Assembly: GCA_963803015.1 (NCBI GenBank)
Contig: CAWDKV010000003.1
Span: 806,001-870,000 of the forward strand
Reading direction: 5' to 3'
DNA from: Berkiella sp963803015
GTDB lineage: Bacteria > Pseudomonadota > Gammaproteobacteria > Berkiellales > Berkiellaceae
DNA length: 64,000 nucleotides
Made by a program: the position numbers and the translations under genes. Below the pieces are notes generated by a model that was not told the DNA's origin, searched no databases, and worked only from the letters and a program-made list of their open reading frames with translations. Positions 52,539-61,249 of this stretch are shown here, one piece after another. How positions within the stretch are numbered: the first letter of the stretch is position 1; each line of letters begins with the position of its first letter.

Positions 52539-53120
52539 ATGAAAAATACGAAAAAAATTCTATTGATTCTATCTACCCTCACTTTAAGTTTTGGTCTCTG
52601 TGCTGCGCCGTATTTATCTGTAGAAGGCGGTGTTACTAGATCCGAATTCAACAGCAATTTCTTCAAAAATAAACATAAGAAACCGACAGGCCGGATTGCT
52701 TTAGGGCTTATAGGGAATTCCAGCGATCGCATTCAATTGGGTGTAGAAGCTGGGGTGCAAGCTTTTGGACCTCAAAATAATGCGCTGAATTTAGGCAATT
52801 CAGGTCACCGTCGTCGAACGACTGTGGATGCGTTAGGGGTAATTGATGTCTATATTACGCCACGCTTTGATCTCTTTGCTAAAGCGGGTTTTGCCTATGT
52901 TCATCAATCCACTTCCGTTGAAACCAGAGGATACAAATTCTCGTACCTCAAAAAAGCGGTTGTTCCTGAAACAATCGTTGGAGTAGGTTACAATGTTTCT
53001 CCCAACTTTAATGTAAATCTATCTTTAGCTAATCAATTTTCCAGAAAAGACGATACAGTTGAAAATCGGGCACCGAACGCGGCTTCTGTAATGTTAGGTA
53101 TTAAATGTACTTTTGCTTGA
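52539..53120 (+). CDS. Outer-membrane beta-barrel protein (opacity/OmpA-barrel type)
   Basis: A 193-residue protein with a signal peptide (ILLILSTLTLSFGLCAA). The mature part alternates amphipathic strands typical of small 8-stranded barrels (YLSVEGGVTRSEF, RIQLGVEAGVQAFG, RFDLFAKAGFAYVHQS, VVPETIVGVGYNVSPNFNVN) and ends in CTFA, near the classical aromatic C-terminus. AAGGTGG lies six bases before ATG. Likely a surface or adhesion barrel; no ligand can be named. A strong hairpin follows the stop. Confidence 0.85.
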   Translation: MKNTKKILLILSTLTLSFGLCAAPYLSVEGGVTRSEFNSNFFKNKHKKPTGRIALGLIGNSSDRIQLGVEAGVQAFGPQNNALNLGNSGHRRRTTVDALGVIDVYITPRFDLFAKAGFAYVHQSTSVETRGYKFSYLKKAVVPETIVGVGYNVSPNFNVNLSLANQFSRKDDTVENRAPNAASVMLGIKCTFA

Positions 53121-53131
53121 TTAAAAGGCTA

Positions 53132-53168
53132 TTCTCTTCCCTCTTCTTAAAAAGGAGAGGGAAGAGAA
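53132..53168. terminator. Long hairpin between convergent genes, probable bidirectional terminator
   Basis: TTCTCTTCCCTC / GAGGGAAGAGAA arms (53132-53143 / 53157-53168), with pairing that continues inwards to a three-base loop, about 17 pairs in all. The T run is poor on both sides. Confidence 0.7.
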
Positions 53169-53183
53169 CATTGTTGGAGTGTT

Positions 53184-53381
53184 TTATTTATCAATGGTAT
53201 CTTTTATTTTATCTACGATTTTATTTGCGCCTTCGCCAATTTTCTCGAAAGAACTATTGAGTAAGTTCTTTGTGTCATCTTTGGCTTTATCAGCGATTTC
53301 TTTGATTTTTTCATAGGTGGTGGGGCAGTGTTCTTTGCCACCTGAAACTAAATTTCTTAAACGTTTTTTTAAATTTTTCAT
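53184..53381 (-). CDS. Small helical peptide with an LVSGG leader-like start
   Basis: A 65-residue peptide; the ATG at 53381 has GGAG seven bases upstream, much better than the upstream in-frame codon. It begins MKNLKKRLRNLVSGG, resembling a double-glycine leader, followed by KEHCPTTYEKIKEIADKAK and a long amphipathic Lys/Asp/Ile helix. If cut after GG, the mature product is a 50-residue amphipathic peptide with one cysteine. It could equally be an ordinary small stress protein (the C-terminal helix is of the apolipoprotein-like DKAKD type). Confidence 0.6.
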   Translation of the reverse strand: MKNLKKRLRNLVSGGKEHCPTTYEKIKEIADKAKDDTKNLLNSSFEKIGEGANKIVDKIKDTIDK

Positions 53382-53553
53382 TGCATTTCTCCTAGTGTTA
53401 TTCCCAAAATGGGTGTTTCCTATTTGAAAATGCTGCAGCATATTTGTAGCTTATGCCGATGAAGAAAGTATGTCAATCCAAAATTGTCCCGACGCTATGA
53501 ACTGAGCTAGCTATGCTGATAGTTTTTTTATTTCTATCTAAAGCGTAAAGATA

Positions 53554-53574
53554 GCTCGCAAACCTCACATTCAT
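53554..53574 (+). repeat. Intergenic 21-mer, copy 2
   Basis: GCTCGCAAACCTCACATTCA plus T, matching 50580-50600 at 20 of 21 bases, in the gap downstream of the large repeat protein. Confidence 0.6.
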
Positions 53575-53609
53575 AATCAAAGTCTAGCCAGCCCCCTGAT
53601 TCTATTTGT

Positions 53610-56255
53610 TTAGAGAGAGGGCTTGGGGCGAGATTTTTCATCTGTTAGTTCACCACTTTGGCTTTGTCCTATTGTTAAGGCAACCTGAGTAGTATGATGA
53701 GACGGGGATAGCATGAATTGCACCCGACGCTCAGCAGGTAAATGGGGAAGTGCTTCTGGTTGTTCCAATGCTCCTTGCACTTGTTGTAATCGCTTAGGAT
53801 TATTTTTTTTGACTGCTTTGCGAAATTGCGCTTCTATTTTTCTCTTAAGTGAGGGTTTAGTTGATAATCTTTGCAAAAATTGCTTATGGTCATTTAATAA
53901 ATTGTCTTTTTCGATGGTAGAAATATTATCTTGGTGTAATTTTTCGGTAAAGAGATGGCCCAATTTTTCATGTGTCCATTCGAAAAAATTACTTGCCGGG
54001 GGAATTTTTTGCGTCCAATCAGAAAATTCTTTTAAATTGCCGAGTAAACGAAAACAATCAGTGGTTTTGGTGATAGCTTCAGGAAACGATTTTCCTAGGG
54101 TGAGACTTAAGTTCCCAACGTTCCTCATTAAAGAGATTAAATTAGGATCTGCATAGGGGGCCGAGGATTGCTTAATGCTTTCTACGATTGTACTCAGTTT
54201 CAGAGAAAGCAACACAAATTCTCGATCATCACCAAATAATAAATCAACTGCGCTAACGGATTGTCCGTGGGAAGGGACAGCTATCGACCAAGTTGGAGTG
54301 AGAACTGGAATGCACCGTAGTATTTTCTTTAAAGCAAGAGTGGCCCAAGATTGTCCTTCTTTAGCGTAAAAAGCGATTTGCCAGATAGGTGTACAAACCA
54401 TGGAATCGCTAATCAAAGCATCCCATTTTAATTTGCTATAGTAATTTTGTGAATCAATTACTGACATCATTTTTACAGCTATGAGATCTGCTTGCCCAGC
54501 CAGCATAGTAAGAGTACCTAAAACACTTTGCGTCTGATATGGGCCAAATATAACGCAGGGATCAGAAATTAGATCGTAGAGAGGGACATCAATAAAAGCT
54601 AACGGCTGCAGTATTTTACAAAGTGGATGATTTTGAGTAGGCTCTCTAAGATAGTCTTCTAAAAATGCAAAAAACAGGCTAACCTGTTGTGTGGGAGAAA
54701 GTGGGACTTTAGTCCTAATATCAATTAAACTCCAATCAACAGAAATATCTTTGAGCTCATTTTGTCTTAATTGTGCGACGCTAATGCCTCTTACTAGTGC
54801 GGTTTCGACCATTGCAACTGAAAGCGGCTTGCGTAGACCTTGGGTCCTACAGGAAGCTGTCCATTCAATAAGAGGAGCATTTGTTGCGGCAGTTAAATAA
54901 AGGGTTTTAAAAAGATGACAAGCAAAAACCATTTCTGCTAACCACTGAATCAACGGAAGATTTTTAAAGGGACCAAAAGGGATTTTATACGTCCAATCGA
55001 TAGTATCAAGGCGAAGTTTTTCTGCTGGGTTGCTATCTAAGATTTGGCTTAGCCAATGATTTCCAGCAAAATTGCCGCAGGCTATTTCTAGTAAGAGATA
55101 TTCGAAAGCAAAAATTTTTCTTTTTCGCCAGTAATAAGATTCATTCCAATCGATGTGCTGAAAGCTGACAGCAAAGGTGGTTTGCGATAATGCTAGGCGC
55201 GTACGGTGGGCCCATTGTTTAGCTTCTAAATAAGCGATCAGTATTAGACTGAGCCCATTAAAGTTGTAAAAAATGACTTCTGATGAAGTGGTACTTTGAT
55301 GGGCCTGTGCTAATACCCTTTTGGCCCAGAAGACATCTTCTGCTGCTTTATTTACCAACAGGGTAAGTAAGGAATGTTCTATGTTGTCTACGACAAACTT
55401 TACGCTCAAATCGAATGAAAAAGCCGTAGGCGGCATATTTTTCTTTAAAGCCGTACTTAAAACCAACTCTGCCCAAGGATTGCCTGCCGCCGTTAAGCAA
55501 ACAAAATGATGAAATAAAGAAAAACTCTTATCTTTCGCAACAGGAATAGGGTATAACCAATTGATGTCTTGCCAATTTATGGTGTTTAAATCAATATTGA
55601 GGTTTGGAAACCGCTCTGGGTGCATGGCAAAATTAACACAGAGTAAGCTAAAGCAAGAAGAAGTAGATTCGTGGGCCCCATCATAACTGACGACATTCCA
55701 ATTAAGATTATTGCCTTTTAACGCAATGGGTAGTAGAAATTGTGCCACAGGATGTTCTTTTGCAGCTGCTTGTAGGATTTGAAATAGCGCCGAATATTCA
55801 CTCTTTTCTTGTCGCGTGCTTGCATTCCAATTAAGGCCCCAGCACCAAAAAGGCTCTTCTTTAAAAGTAAAAAGTTGATAGATTCTAGCCGCGAGTTCAT
55901 TGCAAGTGGAACGCACCAACCATAATAGGGGAGTCATGCCAGCGAGTGGGCCTGTACTAATGGCTTGGTTCCATTTAATAGTTTCTGGTGCAAGTCTCTT
56001 AAAAAGGAGGATAAGAATGCGAGTTGCTATCTCATCGTTATGTCCACAATAGCTGAGTTGAATAAAATGATTTAGTAGGGATTGTCCTTCAATCTCTGCA
56101 GAAAAATTCATTTTTGAAAGATCTTGATTTTCGAGAAAATGCAATAGCATTAACAACTGTGTAGGATCTTTAATCGCAGTTTTGCCGAGTGCAATGAGGT
56201 ACTGATTAAAAATATTACTTGAGTCACCTTCTGATGAGTTGGGGAAATACAACAT
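53610..56255 (-). CDS. Large repeat protein of the Gly-Ser-hydrophobic type, candidate effector
   Basis: An 881-residue protein without signal peptide. About ten degenerate units of 60-80 residues repeat the pattern 'W-x-x-I ... G-x-S-L-x-x-L-x-x-x-A ... A-x-x-x-L', for example TIKWNQAISTGPLAGMTPLL, QDINWLYPIPVAKDKSFSLF and TIDWTYKIPFGPFKNLPLIQ, mainly helical with many Trp. It resembles the repeat proteins at 11874 and 45432. The C-terminal 130 residues are basic and helical with a polar end. AAGGAG precedes the ATG. No family name known to me; a binding solenoid is the likely form. Confidence 0.68.
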   Translation of the reverse strand: MLYFPNSSEGDSSNIFNQYLIALGKTAIKDPTQLLMLLHFLENQDLSKMNFSAEIEGQSLLNHFIQLSYCGHNDEIATRILILLFKRLAPETIKWNQAISTGPLAGMTPLLWLVRSTCNELAARIYQLFTFKEEPFWCWGLNWNASTRQEKSEYSALFQILQAAAKEHPVAQFLLPIALKGNNLNWNVVSYDGAHESTSSCFSLLCVNFAMHPERFPNLNIDLNTINWQDINWLYPIPVAKDKSFSLFHHFVCLTAAGNPWAELVLSTALKKNMPPTAFSFDLSVKFVVDNIEHSLLTLLVNKAAEDVFWAKRVLAQAHQSTTSSEVIFYNFNGLSLILIAYLEAKQWAHRTRLALSQTTFAVSFQHIDWNESYYWRKRKIFAFEYLLLEIACGNFAGNHWLSQILDSNPAEKLRLDTIDWTYKIPFGPFKNLPLIQWLAEMVFACHLFKTLYLTAATNAPLIEWTASCRTQGLRKPLSVAMVETALVRGISVAQLRQNELKDISVDWSLIDIRTKVPLSPTQQVSLFFAFLEDYLREPTQNHPLCKILQPLAFIDVPLYDLISDPCVIFGPYQTQSVLGTLTMLAGQADLIAVKMMSVIDSQNYYSKLKWDALISDSMVCTPIWQIAFYAKEGQSWATLALKKILRCIPVLTPTWSIAVPSHGQSVSAVDLLFGDDREFVLLSLKLSTIVESIKQSSAPYADPNLISLMRNVGNLSLTLGKSFPEAITKTTDCFRLLGNLKEFSDWTQKIPPASNFFEWTHEKLGHLFTEKLHQDNISTIEKDNLLNDHKQFLQRLSTKPSLKRKIEAQFRKAVKKNNPKRLQQVQGALEQPEALPHLPAERRVQFMLSPSHHTTQVALTIGQSQSGELTDEKSRPKPSL

Positions 56256-56381
56256 AAAACTCTCCTTGTCTAAGAAAATAACCGTTGCGGTGGATTATAG
56301 CGAACTTGACTGAGTTGCTCAACGATGGCTTGAGCACAGGGAGTGCAAATTAAGATTGACTTAAATTTTCTCCCTTTGCGA

Positions 56382-56594
56382 TTAAAGTTTTAGTACTTCT
56401 TCGTATAACACAGTCATAACCTCCTTTTGCCATTGCAGGATAATTTGTTGCCCTATTGCTAAGGGTTTGCGATTAAGGCTAGCATGAATCGTAACTTTAG
56501 TGATGATGCAGATGTGGCTAAAAGTGTAGTGTGTGCAGCGAGTCAGACCCAGTTGTTTTGCGACTGCTCCAGAAGAAGTTGAAGAGGGAACCAT
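56382..56594 (-). CDS. Doubtful small protein, 70 residues
   Basis: An ATG-started frame with GAGG ten bases upstream. It encodes a mildly basic peptide (SGAVAKQLGLTRCTHYTFSH, then QQIILQWQKEVMTVLYEEVL). It is not overlapped by any other gene and sits in the 520-base gap before the next gene. Composition is acceptable but no family is recognised, so it may be real or chance. Confidence 0.35.
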   Translation of the reverse strand: MVPSSTSSGAVAKQLGLTRCTHYTFSHICIITKVTIHASLNRKPLAIGQQIILQWQKEVMTVLYEEVLKL

Positions 56595-56778
56595 GAGGAT
56601 ATACCCTCAAATAAAGCTATATTATCTTACAGTGAGATTACACACATTGATCTTTTCGCCTTAAATCTTTGCTCTATCTCTGACATTTTAAAAGCTTGTG
56701 TTGGCTCTGGGAACCATAAAGAGAAGATGGCTGTCTCACATTTACAGTGATTTATATTATTTGTTTAAGGAACGCATG

Positions 56779-58461
56779 ATGAAAGGTTTTAGCGATGATG
56801 TACAAGCACTAAAAGACAGGCTTGACGCAGTAAACGCCGAACATGAAAAAAATATGGAAGAACATCGTAAACAAATGCAAACCATGGCAGATGAGATGGC
56901 GTGGTTCAAGCTTGTTATTGTGGCAGATAATGTTGCCAATGGCGTAACCAGTAGGGATAGTGAGGAATATAAAGACATTTTGACTCAAATGGAAACCATC
57001 AGACGCTATTTTAATAACGGTAACAAAGTTCAGGCAACGCATGAGAGATTCTTGGAAATACTTGCCAAAACTGATATGTTTGAATTTCTTCCTATTCCCA
57101 CAGAACAAGATGCTGGATACGCAAGCTTTTATCACACTTTACGCATCATACGAAGTAAATCACTATTGGCACATCGTTTTGATATTGCAGGTAGAGCGCA
57201 ACAAGACGGGATAGGATTTGAGCTTCATGGTGGATATCAAAACGTGATGGTTCCAGAAATGTCTAGCTCATTTGAACAGTATATAGGAAAAAATCGTAAT
57301 CGCATTGTTGATGCGATTATGCAAGAAAAAGAATTAGCTATCTTTGGTAAGCAGGCGTTGCAGAAACTACTTGATGACGTTGGTTCTGATGTAAAACAAG
57401 TGATACTCGATCAAGATATTACGCTTGTTGGCGAAAAAGCAAAAAGCGCTAACGTCATGCTCTTAGCTCCTTCATTAAAAGTGGATGAAAGTGATATGTG
57501 GCATGCCATCAGCGTTTCGTTCATTAATGATATTTGCTTGATTGGCGATAAAGCTCGTGATAAGGATCCAGGCATTGATATTTTTCAACTAACTGGCAAT
57601 GCTGAAGAAATTCTTCAAGCAAAAGAAAAGGGTGGCTCTGAAATCGTGCAAACGAGAAACGTTGTTTCTCCTGACTCACCATTGACAACAACGGATATGT
57701 TTACCACAGATTTGGCAAAGAAACTTAAGATGAAAAAAATTGGCCATCTTCCTTTGCAACCGCAGTATGGTGAAAACTGCACTTGGAGTTCATGCGCAAA
57801 ATGTCTCTTGCTAGAAGCACTGTATTGCCGATTTTACCAAGCAGCAATTGCCCAGAATGTCGCTCCAAAACAAGCGCGAGAATTGGCGCAAAAAGCAGCG
57901 AGAATGGTGCAAAAAGACTGGGTTAGAGAAGATAAATTTGAATACTTAAAATCCTATGTCACTCAACATTCCGACGTTGATCCCGTACTTTTGGCCTATA
58001 TCAAACTTAAATATCAACATCGTCCAAAGAGCCAACACATTGTGCATTTTATTGATAATTTGGGGATAGTAAAGGAACAACACCTTAAAGCAGCAAAAGA
58101 GATGGCTTATAAGAGAGCAGAGATAATGCTTCAAGAAGAGTTTCCTATGTTATATAAATTTTTTCCCCAAAAAATTAATGAGATTTCCAGAAAATTTGCA
58201 GAACTTTATTTGCTTACTAATAAGGCCACTGTTGAGAAGGTATATAATAGCATTAGCTTTTTGAGTTTTTCACCTTTTCAAAATGTGATGTCAACTTTGG
58301 ACAAAGCTATTAATGTAGCGCATGAGACTCATGTTAAGCGGGGCAGCCCCGTGCTTGTAGCAGCCAGTTTGAGCTCTTCTGGCGTTACCCGCCAGGTTGA
58401 GGCGCCTCAAGACATAGATGGGTTAAAAAAAGCCGGACCTTCAAAAAAGAGCCGGACCTAA
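56779..58461 (+). CDS. Orphan protein with a papain-like Cys motif, candidate effector
   Basis: A 560-residue protein. AAGGA before a pair of ATGs (56776/56779) gives the start; the frame is open further upstream but without a site. A coiled coil covers 5-45 (LDAVNAEHEKNMEEHRKQMQ). At about residues 325-345 stands LQPQYGENCTWSSCAKCLLL, in which a Cys after Gly-x-Asn begins a helix and a Gln lies five residues before, as in papain-type cysteine peptidases of intracellular bacteria. A possible His partner is in SQHIVHFIDNLG (about 440). The C-terminus is basic (KKAGPSKKSRT). The peptidase call rests on this motif only. Confidence 0.5.
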   Translation: MKGFSDDVQALKDRLDAVNAEHEKNMEEHRKQMQTMADEMAWFKLVIVADNVANGVTSRDSEEYKDILTQMETIRRYFNNGNKVQATHERFLEILAKTDMFEFLPIPTEQDAGYASFYHTLRIIRSKSLLAHRFDIAGRAQQDGIGFELHGGYQNVMVPEMSSSFEQYIGKNRNRIVDAIMQEKELAIFGKQALQKLLDDVGSDVKQVILDQDITLVGEKAKSANVMLLAPSLKVDESDMWHAISVSFINDICLIGDKARDKDPGIDIFQLTGNAEEILQAKEKGGSEIVQTRNVVSPDSPLTTTDMFTTDLAKKLKMKKIGHLPLQPQYGENCTWSSCAKCLLLEALYCRFYQAAIAQNVAPKQARELAQKAARMVQKDWVREDKFEYLKSYVTQHSDVDPVLLAYIKLKYQHRPKSQHIVHFIDNLGIVKEQHLKAAKEMAYKRAEIMLQEEFPMLYKFFPQKINEISRKFAELYLLTNKATVEKVYNSISFLSFSPFQNVMSTLDKAINVAHETHVKRGSPVLVAASLSSSGVTRQVEAPQDIDGLKKAGPSKKSRT

Positions 58462-58594
58462 AAAGCCAGAACTGAATTAATTCAAAAACAATAATCATTT
58501 ATATGGAATGTTAAATAGAAAATAATAGTATTTTTTATTCAATGTAAAGACTTGATATCATCACCTTTTTTCGTTTTGTGCTACTTAATGCATC

Positions 58595-58644
58595 TTCCGT
58601 CATCACGCCTAAAATAAATGATCACTTTATTCGCAATGACGGAA
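58595..58644. repeat. Inverted repeat of a dispersed-palindrome type
   Basis: TTCCGTCAT (58595-58603) and ATGACGGAA (58636-58644) with an inner AATAAA/TTTATT pair. On the minus strand it reads CCGTCATTGCGAA, a start common to dispersed palindromic repeats in several bacteria. It lies just after the stop of the fusion gene and may also end its transcript. Confidence 0.45.
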
Positions 58645-58657
58645 AAGTTTCTTCCTT

Positions 58658-61075
58658 CTAATGGCAGCGTATAGGTTCCCTATTTTCAGAAAGACTTTGT
58701 CTTTGCGTTTCGCAAGCTATTTTCTGTGTTTTTTCAACTGGTAAATTTTCAAAGTCAAATAAGGTTTTTACTTTCCTGAAAGGAGTAAAAAGGGCAGCGT
58801 TGGTTTCTGCATATTTATGCTTTATCATTGCCAACACTAATTTTACCGGCACATTAAATTGTTCTAATAGTTGACAGCAAGCCTGCGCACTGCCTCCACT
58901 TGCAATGCCATCATCAATCAGAACGGCTACTTTATCTTTGAGGCCTTCTTTTTTATTAAGAGGGATTTCTAATGCATCTGTTTTGCCATAGCCTTTGGCA
59001 TAGAATTGTCTTAAAACTTGTTCAGCTGACATTTTATAGCCTCCCTCTTTACGCAGAATGTAAATAGGCAAACCAAGTTTATTGGCGACCATGCTCGCAA
59101 TCGGAACACCACGGAGCTCTGGTGCCACCAAAATAATGTTCTCTTTGGCAAGGCCATTCTTTTCGATCATTTTGGTAATTTTATGAGCAAACTGATCGAC
59201 TATCAATCCAGTTTTACCTGCTTCTTCATTAATAGCTAAAACATCATAAAAGCGTTTGCCATGAAAGTCATGATAAGGAACCGTTGCTTGCAAGCTATCG
59301 CGTTTAAAGCGCCAGCTTATGCGATAGCGTTGCGGTGAAATAGGCACATCTTTATCATTAGCGCGTTGTTTGCGCTCTTTTGGCTCACTAATTTGTTTAA
59401 TTTTGAATTCAATATTTTCTAATTTATCATAAAAAGCTTTTTTAAAGTAATGTGCAAAACTCTGTCCTACACAGGAACGCATGCCAGCAGAATGATACCA
59501 ACCCGATCTTTTTAAGTTAATAAACACTAAACTTTGTTCAGGTAAAACAGATCCATCGGGCAAGGTGACAGCTTCCTCCAGAATGCGTGTTCTAAACGGA
59601 AACAGATAAGCTTGGGAGAGACCTTTTTGATACGCTTTCTCTAACTCAGGTTTATTTCGTACATCTACTTTGTTTTTTAAGATCTCAACTAAACTTTCAT
59701 AGATGACACCATGTAAAAAATCAGGTTCGAAAAAGAGATCAAAGACATTATCAGCCAAGATATTATTGAGATCTTGCGCAGAGAGATTTAAACCGTGCTC
59801 ATTATTTTTTTTGTTCAGATAATCTCTAAATCTGGCAACCCATCCCTTTTTTGTCTTATCTATAAATGATCTGATCGAGGCTTTTGCTTCGGACAATTCA
59901 TTTTTCTTAAATAAAGACCATAATGGTGATGATAGATTATAGCAATCTATCCCCTTGAATCGATTTTGATAGAATGCAAAGCGCATCACCGATAATATTT
60001 GATCACGTGTTTTAACATAGTCATAAGGAGATACAGCATCACCAAACATATAATCACACCAGAAGCTATTGAAAAACTTATCAAAATTTAGATCTAAATC
60101 GAAGGTTTTCTCTGAAATAAATTGATAAAAATGCTTATTGACAAGTTTTGGAATATTCTCACGATCATCCTGTGATGCTTGTTTGAAGCCATAATGGGCT
60201 AAATGCCAAAAGTTTACTTCTCCATTTTCAGAGCGGATCTGGCCATTACCCATATCTGTTGCAACAAAGTCATACTTCAATTCAGCCGCTTTGGAGAATT
60301 GATGATAGATTGTACCAAATTTACTTTTTGCATCTAAAACAGCTTTAACGGCATCATGTGATTGTAAAATTGTTGCAAATTGTTTTCCGCAAAAGCCAAT
60401 AGCGTAATTGACAGCATTATAGGATGCTTCCAGGGTGTCACATACATCATATATACTGTGTGTTTGCCAATATAATTTCAAAAAATTTAACATATTGACA
60501 TCTTGTACTTTCTCAAGAATTGGTTTGAGCCGCATTAGCAATTCTTGATTAACATCGTTGATACTTTCTGCCGTTTTTAAAGTAATAAAGTGACAGGTAT
60601 TTTGTACCGCTGCAATAACAGGCAATGTTTCTGTTGTAAACTGTCTGATTCTTTTGGCTATGACCTCAGTCTTATCATCGACACGGTTATCTTGCCGGGT
60701 CAATAAACGATTTTTCATCTCTTCTTCGGTCAAATCCAAATGAATCACCGCTTTGGGGGTGCCAAATTCATTTTGAAATGACGCCAATTGGTCAGTTGTT
60801 CTCGGATATCCATCTAGAAAAATGGTTTTTTGTTTATCAATCTGAGCAATATGTGATGAAAGAATCTCTTTGATTAAGTTATCAGGCAAGAGCTCTCCTC
60901 TTTCCATATAACCTTGGCATACTTTAGCTAAGGGATTACTCTCATCTTTGATGATATCGCGTACGAGATCCCCTGCAGAGACATGAATACAATCTGATCG
61001 TTTTTGGCAAATAAGTTTGGCTTGGGTACTTTTGCCGCTACCAGGACCGCCCATGAATAATATGATGTTTCTCAT
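58658..61075 (-). CDS. Three-part fusion: adenylate kinase, cytochrome P450-like, adenine phosphoribosyltransferase
   Basis: An 805-residue protein. Residues 1-190 are an adenylate kinase of the short UMP/CMP-kinase type: GGPGSGKST (9-17), FLDGYPRT (86-93), and RQDNRVDD in place of the usual lid. Residues about 200-570 are P450-like: FWCDYMFG, the I-helix region NILADNVFDLFFEPD, the meander-like VTLPDGSVLP, and GMRSCVGQSFAH with Cys535 in the haem-ligand motif G-x-R-x-C-x-G. The ExxR pair is missing (KGLS) and the stretch before the Cys is shortened. Residues 610-790 are a type I phosphoribosyltransferase: ILVAPELRGVPIA, RKEGGYKM and VAVLIDDGIASGGSA (716-730), nearest to adenine PRT. GAGG eight bases before the ATG excludes the longer frame. 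Making AMP and phosphorylating it to ADP could be linked; the P450 role is unknown. Confidence 0.8.
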   Translation of the reverse strand: MRNIILFMGGPGSGKSTQAKLICQKRSDCIHVSAGDLVRDIIKDESNPLAKVCQGYMERGELLPDNLIKEILSSHIAQIDKQKTIFLDGYPRTTDQLASFQNEFGTPKAVIHLDLTEEEMKNRLLTRQDNRVDDKTEVIAKRIRQFTTETLPVIAAVQNTCHFITLKTAESINDVNQELLMRLKPILEKVQDVNMLNFLKLYWQTHSIYDVCDTLEASYNAVNYAIGFCGKQFATILQSHDAVKAVLDAKSKFGTIYHQFSKAAELKYDFVATDMGNGQIRSENGEVNFWHLAHYGFKQASQDDRENIPKLVNKHFYQFISEKTFDLDLNFDKFFNSFWCDYMFGDAVSPYDYVKTRDQILSVMRFAFYQNRFKGIDCYNLSSPLWSLFKKNELSEAKASIRSFIDKTKKGWVARFRDYLNKKNNEHGLNLSAQDLNNILADNVFDLFFEPDFLHGVIYESLVEILKNKVDVRNKPELEKAYQKGLSQAYLFPFRTRILEEAVTLPDGSVLPEQSLVFINLKRSGWYHSAGMRSCVGQSFAHYFKKAFYDKLENIEFKIKQISEPKERKQRANDKDVPISPQRYRISWRFKRDSLQATVPYHDFHGKRFYDVLAINEEAGKTGLIVDQFAHKITKMIEKNGLAKENIILVAPELRGVPIASMVANKLGLPIYILRKEGGYKMSAEQVLRQFYAKGYGKTDALEIPLNKKEGLKDKVAVLIDDGIASGGSAQACCQLLEQFNVPVKLVLAMIKHKYAETNAALFTPFRKVKTLFDFENLPVEKTQKIACETQRQSLSENREPIRCH

Positions 61076-61249
61076 AGATATTACCTCTTTTTCCACTATG
61101 AGAATTGAGAATATGAGTTTTAGCACGGATTAGTAATCGTAATACTTACGACAATTGAACCATTTTAGTTCTCTAGCTTGTAGTTACAAAGTGTAACTAC
61201 ATTCTTAAACCCTTTACTTTTCTCCCCGAAATCAGTTATATGTATTTTT

